From Pontimicrobium sp. SW4 (lineage in GTDB: Bacteria; Bacteroidota; Bacteroidia; Flavobacteriales; Flavobacteriaceae), in assembly GCF_039954625.1 (NCBI RefSeq), contig NZ_CP157199.1, forward strand, positions 1,922,001 to 1,986,000: a DNA stretch of 64,000 nucleotides. The letters are read 5' to 3'. Positions 17,807 to 27,462 of the stretch are shown here, one piece after another. Every line of letters starts with the position of its first letter. Within the stretch, counting starts at the first letter, position 1. Made by a program: the position numbers and the translations under genes. The notes under the pieces are model-generated. The model was not told where the DNA came from. It did no database searches and saw nothing but the letters and a program-made list of their open reading frames with translations.

Positions 17807-19207
17807 AAAAGTAGTCCTATTTATTCAATCTTAGACATAGAAACAACTGGTGGAAAGTACAACGAAGAAGGTATTACCGAAATTGCCATTTACAAATTTG
17901 ATGGTCACGAAGTAGTTGACCAATTCATTACACTTGTAAATCCAGAGAGAGACATTCAGCCTTTTGTAGTAAATCTTACAGGTATTAATAGTAATATGTT
18001 ACGAAACGCTCCAAAATTTTATGAGATTGCAAAACGTATTGTCGAAATTACCCAAGATACTATTCTAGTAGCTCATAATGCACAATTTGATTACCGAATA
18101 TTGCGGACAGAATTTAGACGCTTAGGATTTGATTTTAGCAAAGAAACCTTATGTACCGTTGAGCTTTCAAAAGATTTAATTCCTACTGAAGACTCTTATA
18201 GCTTAGGGAAATTAACCAGATCTTTAGGAATTCCTGTTAGTGATCGTCATAGAGCAGCTGGAGATGCTCAGGCAACAGTAAAGCTATTTAAAATGTTACT
18301 TGCTAAAGATTTAAATAAAAACATTATTAAAGAATCTATTAGACTAGAACCAAAATACCAAATGGAGCCTAAACTGCTAGATATTATAGATTCTCTTCCT
18401 TCTATTACTGGCGTGTATTATATGCATAATTCTAATGGAGATATTATATACATTGGAAAAAGTAAAAATATAAGAAAACGTGTTAATCAGCACTTTACGA
18501 GTTCAAACCCAAAGTCAAAAAAAATGCAAATGCAAGTAGCTACAGTAACTTACGAAGATACAGGAAGTGAACTTGTTGCGTTACTTAAAGAAAGTGAGGA
18601 AATCAAGCTGAACAAACCCATTTTCAATAGGGCCTTAAAACAGAATATTTTTTCTCATGGTTTATTTAGTTTTACAGATGATAATGGATATATTAACTTA
18701 AAGGTTGCAAGCATCAATAGAAAAGGAACACCAATTATTACGTTTTCTAACATGCAAAGTGCTAAGAGCTTTATTTCTAGAGCTGTAGATGAACATAATT
18801 TATGTCAAAGACTTGCAGGATTACACCATTCAAATAGTAACTGTTTTAACTACACAATTAAACAATGCTTTGGAGCATGTATAGATGAAGAGCATTTTGA
18901 GACCTATAATAAAAGAGCTTTAAATATTATCGATTACTATAGTTTCGATAATGAAAATATGGTCATAGTAGATCGAGGGCGTGCTGTAGATGAACGTAGT
19001 GCCGTTTTAATTGAAAATGGTGTGTTTAAAGGTTATGGTTTTTATAATTTAAACTATCAAGTAAATAATCTTGAAGTGTTACAATCTATTATAACACCAA
19101 TGCAGCATAATCGAGATTCTCAACATATAATACAAACGTATTTAAGAAGAAAGCGACATAAATTAAAAATTATTAACTTAGAAAAACAACATGAAAGCAA
19201 TAATTAA
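17796..19207 (+). CDS. DEDDh exonuclease fused to UvrC-like GIY-YIG nuclease; start problematic
   Basis: The N-terminal DnaQ-type exonuclease shows ILDIETTGGKYNEEG (exo I), NAQFDYRIL (exo II) and RHRAAGDAQAT (exo III). A GIY-YIG domain follows (GVYYMHNSNGDIIYIGKSKN, then the Arg of RKRVNQHF and the Glu of LLKESEEIKL), plus a Cys-containing C-terminal region like the UvrC/Cho group. Exo I lies upstream of the first in-frame ATG (17996), which would delete catalysis. The frame opens at the YggS stop (TAA 17804-17806) with no ATG, GTG or TTG. Options are ATT at 17819 (IYSILDIE, aligned with the usual MY-I start) or ATG at 17796 joined by one extra A in the six-A run. A role in DNA repair is inferred. 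It overlaps the next gene by 17 bp. Confidence 0.85.
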
Positions 19208-21185
19208 CCTACTAAGTTTAATTTTTATTTTACAGATAAATGCCCAAAGTGATTTTAATTCATCTAGTATAAAAGTTACATTAGGGGATTTGCAAACAAA
19301 TGTTTATGCTAATGATACAACTGCAAACGCTTTGGTTCTTTTTGAAAAAGGGAATAGCTATGTTCATAGAGAAACTTATAACTTAATAACTGAAATTGAA
19401 AAAAAAGTAAAAATCCTTGATAAAGATGGCGAAAATGAGTCTACTGTTGAAATATATTTATACAATAGTGATGATAAAAGGCGAGAGGAAAAAGTCTCCA
19501 AAATAATTGCTAAAACTCATAATTTGGAGAATGGGCAAATTAGAGAAACAGCCATTAGAGGTAGTGAGGTTTTTAGAGAAGTTTATGATAAGAATTATAC
19601 TATAGTAAAATTTACATTACCAAAAATTAGTTCTGGAAGCGTAATTACATATAGTTATAAACTAGAATCTCCTTTTATGTTTAATTACAAAGAATGGAAA
19701 TTTCAGGAAGATATACCAAAACTATATAGTCAATATAATACCAGCATTCCAGGGAATTATGAATATGGTATCAAACTAGTTGGTGTATTAAAATTAGACA
19801 AAAATGAGAGTGTTATAGAAAAGAAATGTTTGTCGGCTAATCCAAATTCAAGTGGGATTTCTCTAACAAATACAGGAACTGCAGATTGTACAAATACAAT
19901 TTATGCAATGAAAAATATTCCTGCTTTTATCGAGGAAGATTATATGACATCAAGTAAAAATTACTTATCTAAAATTGACTACGAACTAAAAAAAACAACA
20001 AGTTTTACTGGCGTTGTAGATAGAATAACTAAGACATGGAAGGATGTTGATAAAGAATTGAAATCCCATCCAAGCCTTGGAAAACAATTTAATAGAACAA
20101 GCCATGTAAAAGACTTACTAAATTCTTCAATAACTAAAGAAAAGGATAAGTTAACTAAAGCAAAAAATATCTATAATTTTGTTCAAGAAAATTACACTTG
20201 GAACGAAAAGTACTTAACATTTAAAGAAGCATCTATTAAAGATATTGTAAAGAATAAATCGGGAAATGTATCACAAGTAAATTTACTATTGCACAATTTA
20301 CTTACTGCAAATGATATAGAATCTACTCCTGTATTATTGTCAACAAGAGAAAATGGATTTGCAACAACACTTTACCCAGTGTTGTCTGATTTTAACTATT
20401 TAATAACTCAAGTAACTATAGATGGTATTCATTACTTATTAGATGCAACAGATGAGTATCTAAACTTTGGGCAATTACCCTTCAGGTGTTTAAATGACTA
20501 CGGTAGACTATTAACTTTAAAAAAAGGTAGTTCGTGGATTGATATAGTTAGTATTAACTCTTCAATAATTCAATATCAAGTAGATTTAAAATTTGATGAG
20601 AACAACGTATTAAATGGCACTATTAACTCTAGGTATAGTGATTATTTTGCTCTAAGCAAGAAAAAAGACTATTTCTCTAACCCTGAAAGCTATTTAGAAA
20701 ATTTTGAAAACAATCATGTAGAAATGGAAGTTATTAAACATGAGGTAAAAAATAAATCTATTAATAATGATAAATTTGAAGAATCATTTCAAATTCAATA
20801 CCCAGATCTAGAGACAACTTCTGAAACCTTTTATTTAAACCCTTTTATAGATACATTTATATCTACTAATCCATTTAAATTACAAGACAGAACCTACCCA
20901 ATTGATTTTGGCTACAGAATGGCATATATGTACAATTTTCAATTGGATTTAGGTGATTCATATGAATTAGCAGAACTTCCGAAAAGCAAAAAAATGAGTT
21001 TACCGGAAGATACGGGAAATTATACTTTTGCAATTAGTAGACAAGATAACAAGATAAATATATCATTAAAAATAAACCTTAAAAAAACGAGATATCCGGT
21101 TGGTTATTACATATCATTAAAGCAATTTATGAGTAATATTGTAAATACTCAAACCAAAACACTATTAACACTAAAAAAGAAATAG
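19191..21185 (+). CDS. DUF3857/transglutaminase-like secreted protein
   Basis: The protein has 664 residues with a signal peptide (about 1-18, ending INAQ). A DUF3857 domain (about 50-260) is followed by a transglutaminase-like core with KAKNIYNFVQENYTWNEKY and later LLDATDEYLNFGQLPFR, and a beta-rich C-terminal DUF3858-like part. In catalytic members the core has a Gly-Asp-Cys. Here the equivalent stretch is KSGNVSQVNLLLHNLL, with no Cys, so it is probably not an active transglutaminase. Such Bacteroidota proteins are predicted to be periplasmic or outer-membrane-associated, with unknown function. It overlaps the nuclease gene by 17 bp, which suggests co-transcription. Confidence 0.82.
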   Translation: MKAIINLLSLIFILQINAQSDFNSSSIKVTLGDLQTNVYANDTTANALVLFEKGNSYVHRETYNLITEIEKKVKILDKDGENESTVEIYLYNSDDKRREEKVSKIIAKTHNLENGQIRETAIRGSEVFREVYDKNYTIVKFTLPKISSGSVITYSYKLESPFMFNYKEWKFQEDIPKLYSQYNTSIPGNYEYGIKLVGVLKLDKNESVIEKKCLSANPNSSGISLTNTGTADCTNTIYAMKNIPAFIEEDYMTSSKNYLSKIDYELKKTTSFTGVVDRITKTWKDVDKELKSHPSLGKQFNRTSHVKDLLNSSITKEKDKLTKAKNIYNFVQENYTWNEKYLTFKEASIKDIVKNKSGNVSQVNLLLHNLLTANDIESTPVLLSTRENGFATTLYPVLSDFNYLITQVTIDGIHYLLDATDEYLNFGQLPFRCLNDYGRLLTLKKGSSWIDIVSINSSIIQYQVDLKFDENNVLNGTINSRYSDYFALSKKKDYFSNPESYLENFENNHVEMEVIKHEVKNKSINNDKFEESFQIQYPDLETTSETFYLNPFIDTFISTNPFKLQDRTYPIDFGYRMAYMYNFQLDLGDSYELAELPKSKKMSLPEDTGNYTFAISRQDNKINISLKINLKKTRYPVGYYISLKQFMSNIVNTQTKTLLTLKKK

Positions 21186-21219
21186 TGAAACTTTTATTAC
21201 ATTTATAAAAAACAAATTC

Positions 21220-22056
21220 TTGACAGAAAATAAAAAAAATACCAACTGGAGGCATAAACTTCATGAAGTTCTATATGAAGCAGATACAACATTAGGTAAG
21301 TTATTCAATATGGTTTTGCTTATAACAATACTTGCAAGTATTGTTCTAGTAATGCTCGAAAGTGTAAGTAGTTTTGATGCTAAATATCATACTTTTCTTA
21401 ATATTTCAGAATGGGTTATTACAATTTTATTTTCTATAGAATACATAGCAAGAGTAATCGCCGTAAAAAAACCTTTAAAATATATTACTAGTTTTTATGG
21501 CATTATTGATTTATTATCAACCATACCAAAATATGTGTCACTAATTTTTGTTGGTTCTCATTCTTTAATTGCTTTAAGAGCATTACGCTTAATGCGAATT
21601 TTTAGAATTTTAAAACTAGCACGCTACATAGGTGAATCTACCAATTTTGTTAGAGCCTTAAAAGCAAGTCGTGCAAAAATTGTGGTATTTCTTTCATTTG
21701 TATTAATAATATGTATAATACTAGGTACCGTAATGTATTTGGTAGAAAGTGGGCAAGACAGTGGTTTTACAAGCATACCAAGAAGTGTATATTGGGCTAT
21801 TGTAACCCTAACAACCGTAGGATATGGTAATATTGCTCCTGTTACTGCTCTTGGACAGTTTATAGCTGCAATAATTATGATTATGGGTTATGGAATAATT
21901 GCTGTTCCAACTGGAATAGTCTCTTCAGAAATGACAAAAACCCCAAAAAAAGATATACATGTTAATACACAAGCATGCCCTAATTGCTTAGCCGAAAAAC
22001 ATAAAGACAATGCTGAATATTGCTATAATTGTGGTGAAGTTCTAAATGAAGACTAA
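21220..22056 (+). CDS. Voltage-gated K+ channel with C-terminal zinc ribbon
   Basis: The protein has 278 residues with a six-transmembrane Kv layout. S4 carries regularly spaced charges (RALRLMRIFRILKLARYI), and the pore has the K+ filter TTVGYGN between two helices. The last ~35 residues hold a CPNC ... CYNC pair spaced like a small zinc ribbon. The first codon is TTG at 21220: the next Met is at residue 31, inside S1. It should be a tetrameric channel of the inner membrane. The zinc-ribbon tail is likely cytosolic and could mediate assembly or sensing, which is inference. It overlaps miaA by 11 bp. Confidence 0.93.
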   Translation: MTENKKNTNWRHKLHEVLYEADTTLGKLFNMVLLITILASIVLVMLESVSSFDAKYHTFLNISEWVITILFSIEYIARVIAVKKPLKYITSFYGIIDLLSTIPKYVSLIFVGSHSLIALRALRLMRIFRILKLARYIGESTNFVRALKASRAKIVVFLSFVLIICIILGTVMYLVESGQDSGFTSIPRSVYWAIVTLTTVGYGNIAPVTALGQFIAAIIMIMGYGIIAVPTGIVSSEMTKTPKKDIHVNTQACPNCLAEKHKDNAEYCYNCGEVLNED

Positions 22057-22960
22057 CTATTTAATTTCTATAGTCGGTCCAACTGCAATTGGGAAAACAT
22101 CTCTAAGCATTATGCTTGCAAAGCATTATAATACAGAAATCATTTCGGCAGATTCTAGACAGTTTTTTGAAGAAATGCAAATTGGTACTGCTGCACCAAC
22201 TCAAGAAGAACTCTGTCAAGTTAAACATCATTTTATTCATCATAAATCTATAAAAGACAGCTACAGTGTTGGTGCTTTTGAAAAAAATGCTATAGAGTGT
22301 TTAAATGAGCTTTTCAAAAAACATAACATCGTTATTATGGTTGGAGGCTCTGGATTATATGTAGATGCTATTACTAAAGGTCTAGACCACTTTCCAAGTG
22401 TTGATCCAAAAATTAGGAAACGTCTTAACATTGAATTGAAATCAAGTGGAATCGAGAGCCTTCAAAAACAATTAAAAGAATTAGATATCAAGGCGTATAA
22501 CTCTATAGCTATAGATAATCCTCATCGTATTATTAGAGCACTAGAGATTTGTATTGGTACAGAAAAACCCTATTCTTCATTTTTAAACAAAGAAAAAACA
22601 CCACGCAATTTTAAAACCATATCTGTTGGCTTATTGGCAGATAGAAACATTATTTATGAACGTATTAATAAGCGAGTGGATATAATGATGAATAGTGGTT
22701 TATTAGATGAAGTAAAAAGTCTTGAAAATTACCAACATTTAAATGCGCTAAATACTGTTGGTTATAAAGAATTATTTAAATATTTAAATGGTGAATGGGA
22801 TTTAGAATTTGCTGTTTCTGAAATTAAAAAAAATACAAGACGTTTTGCAAAACGACAACTAACTTGGTTTAAAAAAAATGAAGAGACTCTTTGGTTTGAT
22901 TACCAATCTAATATTGATTATATTATTAGTCAAATACAAAATCAAATTGACGTCTTATGA
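22046..22960 (+). CDS. miaA: tRNA dimethylallyltransferase
   Basis: The protein has 304 residues, normal for MiaA. The P-loop GPTAIGKTSLS is near the N-terminus, followed by EIISADSRQFFEEMQIGTA, IMVGGSGLYVDAI and the C-terminal NTVGYKELFKYL and RRFAKRQLTWFKKN. MiaA adds a dimethylallyl group to A37 of tRNAs that read codons starting with U. The start ATG lies inside the last codons of the K+ channel gene, and its own end overlaps the next gene by 4 bp, so all three are probably on one mRNA. Confidence 0.97.
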   Translation: MKTNYLISIVGPTAIGKTSLSIMLAKHYNTEIISADSRQFFEEMQIGTAAPTQEELCQVKHHFIHHKSIKDSYSVGAFEKNAIECLNELFKKHNIVIMVGGSGLYVDAITKGLDHFPSVDPKIRKRLNIELKSSGIESLQKQLKELDIKAYNSIAIDNPHRIIRALEICIGTEKPYSSFLNKEKTPRNFKTISVGLLADRNIIYERINKRVDIMMNSGLLDEVKSLENYQHLNALNTVGYKELFKYLNGEWDLEFAVSEIKKNTRRFAKRQLTWFKKNEETLWFDYQSNIDYIISQIQNQIDVL

Positions 22961-23472
22961 AAACTTTAAAATCCTTCATCATATTGATCTGTATAGGATT
23001 TACTCTACAAATTCAAGCCCAAAACAATAAATGCTTAAATGAAATAAATAATCAGGTTTGGTCAAATTTCACTAAAGCTTTTGAAACTTTTGATCATGAG
23101 TTATTTGGAAGCTTACATTCAGAAGAACTTGTACGTGTTGGAGGTAACTCAAAATTACTTCGAAACAAAACCGATTATATAAATGGTTATGCTAATCGTT
23201 GGACTAATAGCAAAAGCCCTCAAACAATATCTTTTAGGTTTTTAGAGCGTATTTGTAATGATAATAAAGCATCAGAACGAGGAATATATAAACTTACAGT
23301 AAATTATGGCTTACCCAATGAACAGTCTTACTATGGCAAGTTTCATGTCATTATGATAAAAGAAGCAAATCAATGGAAATTACTAGTTGATTATGATTCT
23401 AACGAAAGTAATACTATTACAAAGCAATCATACCAAAATGCTTTTGTCATTGATGATTTCGAAAAATATTAA
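22957..23472 (+). CDS. Secreted NTF2-like protein of unknown function
   Basis: The protein has 171 residues with a signal peptide (about 1-21, ending IQAQ). The mature part reads like a SnoaL/DUF4440-type NTF2 fold: an N-terminal helix (VWSNFTKAFETFDHELFGSL), the segment HSEELVRVGGNSK, then strands ending HVIMIKEANQWKLLVDYDS. A ligand pocket is expected. No catalytic residue can be assigned. It overlaps miaA by 4 bp and is the last gene of the run. A two-way terminator follows. Confidence 0.72.
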   Translation: MKTLKSFIILICIGFTLQIQAQNNKCLNEINNQVWSNFTKAFETFDHELFGSLHSEELVRVGGNSKLLRNKTDYINGYANRWTNSKSPQTISFRFLERICNDNKASERGIYKLTVNYGLPNEQSYYGKFHVIMIKEANQWKLLVDYDSNESNTITKQSYQNAFVIDDFEKY

Positions 23473-23475
23473 CGC

Positions 23476-23526
23476 AAAAAAAATCAGCTATATTTAGAAT
23501 TTGCTAAATAATCAGCTGATTTTTTT
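23476..23526. terminator. Bidirectional terminator between convergent genes
   Basis: A perfect 13-bp stem, AAAAAAATCAGCT (23477-23489) with AGCTGATTTTTTT (23514-23526), has A- and T-runs at its ends. It can stop transcription from the plus-strand miaA run and from the minus-strand response regulator gene. Confidence 0.85.
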
Positions 23527-23548
23527 AATTAACAACTTAATTTTAAGT

Positions 23549-24259
23549 TTAAGCTTTTTGGTTGACTACTAATCTAAAGCCTTCTCCATGAATATTTAAA
23601 ATTTCAACATTTTCGTCAACTTTTAAGTACTTACGTAGCTTAGCAATATATACATCCATACTTCTTGATGTGAAATAATTATCGTCTCGCCATATTTTAG
23701 TTAAAGCAAGTTCACGTGGCATTAAATCATTTTCATGTAAAGCTAATAAACGTAAAAGCTCATTTTCCTTTGGTGATAATTTAACTGGTTCTCCTCCTTT
23801 ATATCGTAAAAAACGAAGCTTTGAGTTTAAATGAAAATTACCTATTTCAAATTCAAATTGTTTACTATCTGCAACACTATCAGTAGCTTTACGTTGCATA
23901 ATAGCTTTAATTTTCATTAATAGTACTTCACTATCAAAGGGTTTATTTAAATAGTCGTCTGCTCCAACTTTATAACCTTTTAAAACATCTTCTTTCATAG
24001 CCTTTGCAGTCAAGAAAATAATTGGAACATCGGTATTCTTTTCACGAATTTCCTTAGCCAATGTAAAGCCATCTTTATATGGCATCATGACATCAAGAAT
24101 GCATAAATCGTAATCATCTTTTTTAAATTTCTCAAATCCTTCCATACCATTTTTAGCATGAACAACATCATAATCGTTCATGTTTAAATAGTCTTTTAAT
24201 ACAGTTCCAAAATTTGGATCATCTTCAACTAAAAGTATTTTCTTGTTTTGCTCTTCCAT
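23549..24259 (-). CDS. OmpR-family response regulator
   Basis: The protein has 236 residues. The receiver domain (1-120) has acidic EDD near the start, phospho-acceptor Asp56 (LCILDVMMP), Thr in IIFLTAK and the Lys of LNKPFDSEVL. The C-terminal winged helix (about 135-232) ends with DVYIAKLRKYLK and ILNIHGEGFRLV. It is a DNA-binding regulator paired with the histidine kinase 6 bp upstream. From memory it resembles the RprY type of Bacteroides, paired with RprX. The regulon is unknown. Confidence 0.95.
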   Translation of the reverse strand: MEEQNKKILLVEDDPNFGTVLKDYLNMNDYDVVHAKNGMEGFEKFKKDDYDLCILDVMMPYKDGFTLAKEIREKNTDVPIIFLTAKAMKEDVLKGYKVGADDYLNKPFDSEVLLMKIKAIMQRKATDSVADSKQFEFEIGNFHLNSKLRFLRYKGGEPVKLSPKENELLRLLALHENDLMPRELALTKIWRDDNYFTSRSMDVYIAKLRKYLKVDENVEILNIHGEGFRLVVNQKA

Positions 24260-24265
24260 AGCTAT

Positions 24266-25831
24266 TTATGATATTAATGGTAGCTTAATAATAAAGGTAC
24301 TACCTTTTCCTTTTTCACTTTCTACTGATACGTGACCTTGATGGTCTTCAACAATTCTTTTAACATAAGAAAGACCTAATCCATGGCCTTTTACATTATG
24401 TACATCACCAGTGTGTTCTCTATAAAATTTTTCGAACACCCTCTTTTGGACGGATTTTGACATTCCGTTACCTTGATCTTGTATTTTTAATAAAATGTTG
24501 TTTCCAACATTTTCGGTATATATATCTATTTTAGGTTCATCATTAGAATACTTTACAGCATTGTCTAATATATTTACTATAACGTTAGTAAAGTGTGTTT
24601 CATTGGCTAACACGTCACAATTTATAGCATCTAAATGTGTTTTTACGTAACCGTTCCTATCCTCCACAATTAGTTCAATGTGCATTGCTGCATCATTTAT
24701 TATGTCATGAAGCTTAACTCTTTCTTTACTAATATTAAGTTCGTTCTTTTCAAGTTTAGATATTCTAAGTACATTTTCAACTTGCGCATGCATACGTTTA
24801 TTTTCATCCTTTATCATTCCAAGATATCGCTTTACCTTGTCTTCATCTCCAATAATTTTTGGATTTCGTATCGCATCTAATGCTAAGTTTATTGTTGCTA
24901 TTGGCGTTTTAAACTCATGCGTCATGTTATTAATAAAATCGGTCTTTATTTGTGAAATTTGACGTTGCTTTATTAATTGAAATAATGCACTTGCATACGC
25001 AATAATAATGATGACTGTAAATATTATTGCTAGTAATGCCATTCCTACTATTGAGGATAAAATGAATTTATTTCTATCCGGAAAATTAATATATAAAGTA
25101 TATTCACTTTCATCATTATTGTCTAAAAAAATAGGCACTCCTAATTTAGCTTGTTGTAATTCAAAATTATTGGACTGTACTTTTGTAGCTAAGTCTTTAT
25201 GATAAATAGAAAATTCAAAATCTATATCAATATTATTTTCTAATAGTTTCTTGCTAAGTAACTCTCTTATTGTATTTTTTGATACTCGTAAGTGAATTGG
25301 TGTGTTTTGAGCTTCTTCTCTATATTGCGTTTCAAAAGCTGACATTTGAAGCTTATTTAAAGAATAAATACTTTTTGTAGTTTTCGTAGGTGTAATTGGC
25401 AAATCACTATCCATATCGATATTATTAAATACCTTTCTGGTAGAATAACCTGTAAACCTACTAATAGTAGAACTATCTAAACCTAAACCTATGTCAAAGA
25501 GCGTAAATCTTTCTTCTAAAACACCTGTGTCATATATTTCAATTTGGTTGGTGTTATCATTTTGCTTATAAACCAAAATTGTTCTTAAATCGGTTGAATC
25601 GGGTACTGTACCTTTGGCTAATAACTTTTTTAGCTCATTTACATACTTATCGTATTCTAACTCAACAACTTTATCGGATGTGTAAGTAAGCGCCTTTTTT
25701 ACATTAAACGTAAACTGCTCTTCTTCATTTTTAAACGTATTATTAATAAAATAAGCTTGTACAAAAATAATTCCAACAAGCGACAAACTCATTAATATTA
25801 CCAACAAGACGAATAGCTTTTTACCCATCAC
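24266..25831 (-). CDS. Membrane sensor histidine kinase
   Basis: The protein has 521 residues. TM1 is about 6-27 and TM2 about 256-286, enclosing a periplasmic sensor of about 225 residues that I do not recognise. The HisKA box has His305 in FINNMTHEFKTPIATI. The ATPase has the N box (VIVNILDNAVKYSN), G1 (IQDQGNGM) and G2 (GHGLGLSYVK). No HAMP domain is obvious. It pairs with the response regulator downstream, and an RprX-like identity is likely from memory. The two adjacent ATG codons leave the start uncertain by one residue. It follows coaE by 67 bp in a run of minus-strand genes. Confidence 0.95.
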   Translation of the reverse strand: MMGKKLFVLLVILMSLSLVGIIFVQAYFINNTFKNEEEQFTFNVKKALTYTSDKVVELEYDKYVNELKKLLAKGTVPDSTDLRTILVYKQNDNTNQIEIYDTGVLEERFTLFDIGLGLDSSTISRFTGYSTRKVFNNIDMDSDLPITPTKTTKSIYSLNKLQMSAFETQYREEAQNTPIHLRVSKNTIRELLSKKLLENNIDIDFEFSIYHKDLATKVQSNNFELQQAKLGVPIFLDNNDESEYTLYINFPDRNKFILSSIVGMALLAIIFTVIIIIAYASALFQLIKQRQISQIKTDFINNMTHEFKTPIATINLALDAIRNPKIIGDEDKVKRYLGMIKDENKRMHAQVENVLRISKLEKNELNISKERVKLHDIINDAAMHIELIVEDRNGYVKTHLDAINCDVLANETHFTNVIVNILDNAVKYSNDEPKIDIYTENVGNNILLKIQDQGNGMSKSVQKRVFEKFYREHTGDVHNVKGHGLGLSYVKRIVEDHQGHVSVESEKGKGSTFIIKLPLIS

Positions 25832-25898
25832 TCAAAATTAACATTTTAACATCTAGATAGAATACCATTTAACCTTACATTAACACAAATGTTAAAAT

Positions 25899-26498
25899 TT
25901 AGATTTCACAAATGGTAGTGAGTATCTTTTCGTGAATTTTTTCTACCTGATTTCTAGTATCAAGTAATGTATTATTATAAATAACAAATTGAGATAATCT
26001 TATTTTTTTTTCATCACTCCATTGGTTATCAATTATTGCGTTTATTTGCTCTTTAGATGAGTTATCTCTTTTAATCACGCGTTGAATTCTAGTCTCCTTA
26101 TCTGCTACAACTAATATCACAGCAGTACAGTGCAAATAATTATTATTTTCGAACAGAATGGCTGCTTCCTTAATAATATATGGTGTCTTTTGTTTGGTAA
26201 CCCAACGTTTAAAATGAGTAGCTACTTTTGGATGAATAATAGCATTCATTTTTTCAAGCATTTTCTTATTACTGAATATTTTTTCGGCAATAAAGGGCTT
26301 GTTTAATTTATCATCTAAGTATGCTTCTTCTCCAAATAATTTTATGAGTTTCCTTTTAATTATTTTGGACCTGTTCATTAGCTTCTTAGCTTCAACATCT
26401 GCAATATATATGGGTACACCTAGCTCGAAAAACATATTTGCAACTGTTGTTTTTCCACTTCCTATTCCTCCAGTTAATCCTATAATTTTGCTCATCAT
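25899..26498 (-). CDS. coaE: Dephospho-CoA kinase
   Basis: The protein has 199 residues. The P-loop is GLTGGIGSGKTTVANMF, followed by the conserved YIADVEAKKLM and HPKVATHFKRW. It phosphorylates dephospho-CoA at the 3'-OH, the last step of CoA synthesis, in the cytosol. It sits 4 bp after the YbbR gene, an arrangement I recall from other Bacteroidota. coaBC, an earlier step of the same pathway, is at 33.9-35.1 kb but in a different gene group. Confidence 0.96.
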   Translation of the reverse strand: MMSKIIGLTGGIGSGKTTVANMFFELGVPIYIADVEAKKLMNRSKIIKRKLIKLFGEEAYLDDKLNKPFIAEKIFSNKKMLEKMNAIIHPKVATHFKRWVTKQKTPYIIKEAAILFENNNYLHCTAVILVVADKETRIQRVIKRDNSSKEQINAIIDNQWSDEKKIRLSQFVIYNNTLLDTRNQVEKIHEKILTTICEI

Positions 26499-26502
26499 AA
26501 AC

Positions 26503-27462
26503 TTAATTGACGATTATAAATTCAATTTGCTTTACATTTAATTTAGCAGATTTAATTTTATTTGGTTGATTTACTATACTAGGAACTAAATGTGTATTGT
26601 TTTCTTTAATGGTATTGAAATCGCATTGTACCAAAAAACTACTTGAAGAAATAGATTTAAAATTACTTAAACTAGTATAAAAAATTACTGGAACTGTCTT
26701 TGGATAAAAATTTATCTTTATATTTTCTGGAACATTTATAACATTAACAGGCACTTCAATAGTACCTTCGGTAAATTTTTCAACTTTCCCTTTTACTTCA
26801 ACGGTACTTTTAGAAACTTTTATCTCTTTACTATTTTTTGGCAAATTTAATTCAATAATATGGTTAATGTCTGCATTGATATTTTCTAAATTAAGCGATT
26901 TTGTTTTAATTTCTGAAATTGAATCTGTGATTAATTTTGGACCAATTATTTTAATTGAATCTGGTTCTAATTGATACGCATTAATAACATCGTATCCAGC
27001 AGAAAATTTAATATTTGACACTAATTTCACTGGCACCATTTTTACAGAATTTACATCATACCGAAAAGCTATTGTATCGGGTGTTATATTTTCTACAGTG
27101 ATATTTGTGGCAAATTGATTGATTATTTTTGATATCTCATTCGATTCAATCCATTTATAATGGGTTTTTGTCTTATCTAAATTACTAAAGTCTACATCAA
27201 TTTCTGGGTTTCTTAAATAATACTTAATATGCCTAAAACCATACGTTGTTAAAGCAATAGTCATAACATTAGTCGAATCACTTAAAACAACATGATCTTC
27301 AGGAACATTAATAGCATTTATTTTAAATACAAAACTATGCGTGTATCGCTGAGAAAGCTTTGACAATACAGAAAACAAAAAAGCTAATACAATAAAAAGC
27401 AAAAACACGTTAAGTCTCTTACTTTTAAAATATGATAGAATATTTTGCTTAAATAGTCTCAT
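26503..27462 (-). CDS. YbbR-like domain membrane-anchored protein
   Basis: The protein has 319 residues with a short cytosolic N-terminus, one transmembrane helix (about 17-36, LNVFLLFIVLAFLFSVL) and an extracytoplasmic beta-rich region with YbbR-type repeats (for example YQLEPDSIKIIGPKLITDS, later STVEVKGKVEKF). In Firmicutes the YbbR protein CdaR regulates the cyclic-di-AMP synthase. No cdaA gene lies next to this one, so that role does not carry over directly. It overlaps the glycosyltransferase gene by 4 bp and precedes coaE, which implies translational coupling. Confidence 0.83.
   Translation of the reverse strand: MRLFKQNILSYFKSKRLNVFLLFIVLAFLFSVLSKLSQRYTHSFVFKINAINVPEDHVVLSDSTNVMTIALTTYGFRHIKYYLRNPEIDVDFSNLDKTKTHYKWIESNEISKIINQFATNITVENITPDTIAFRYDVNSVKMVPVKLVSNIKFSAGYDVINAYQLEPDSIKIIGPKLITDSISEIKTKSLNLENINADINHIIELNLPKNSKEIKVSKSTVEVKGKVEKFTEGTIEVPVNVINVPENIKINFYPKTVPVIFYTSLSNFKSISSSSFLVQCDFNTIKENNTHLVPSIVNQPNKIKSAKLNVKQIEFIIVN

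Noticed and set aside
17996..19207. Nuclease starting at ATG 17996
   Set aside because: It would remove exo I and the first DEDDh ligands, although the upstream frame reads a perfect continuation of the domain.
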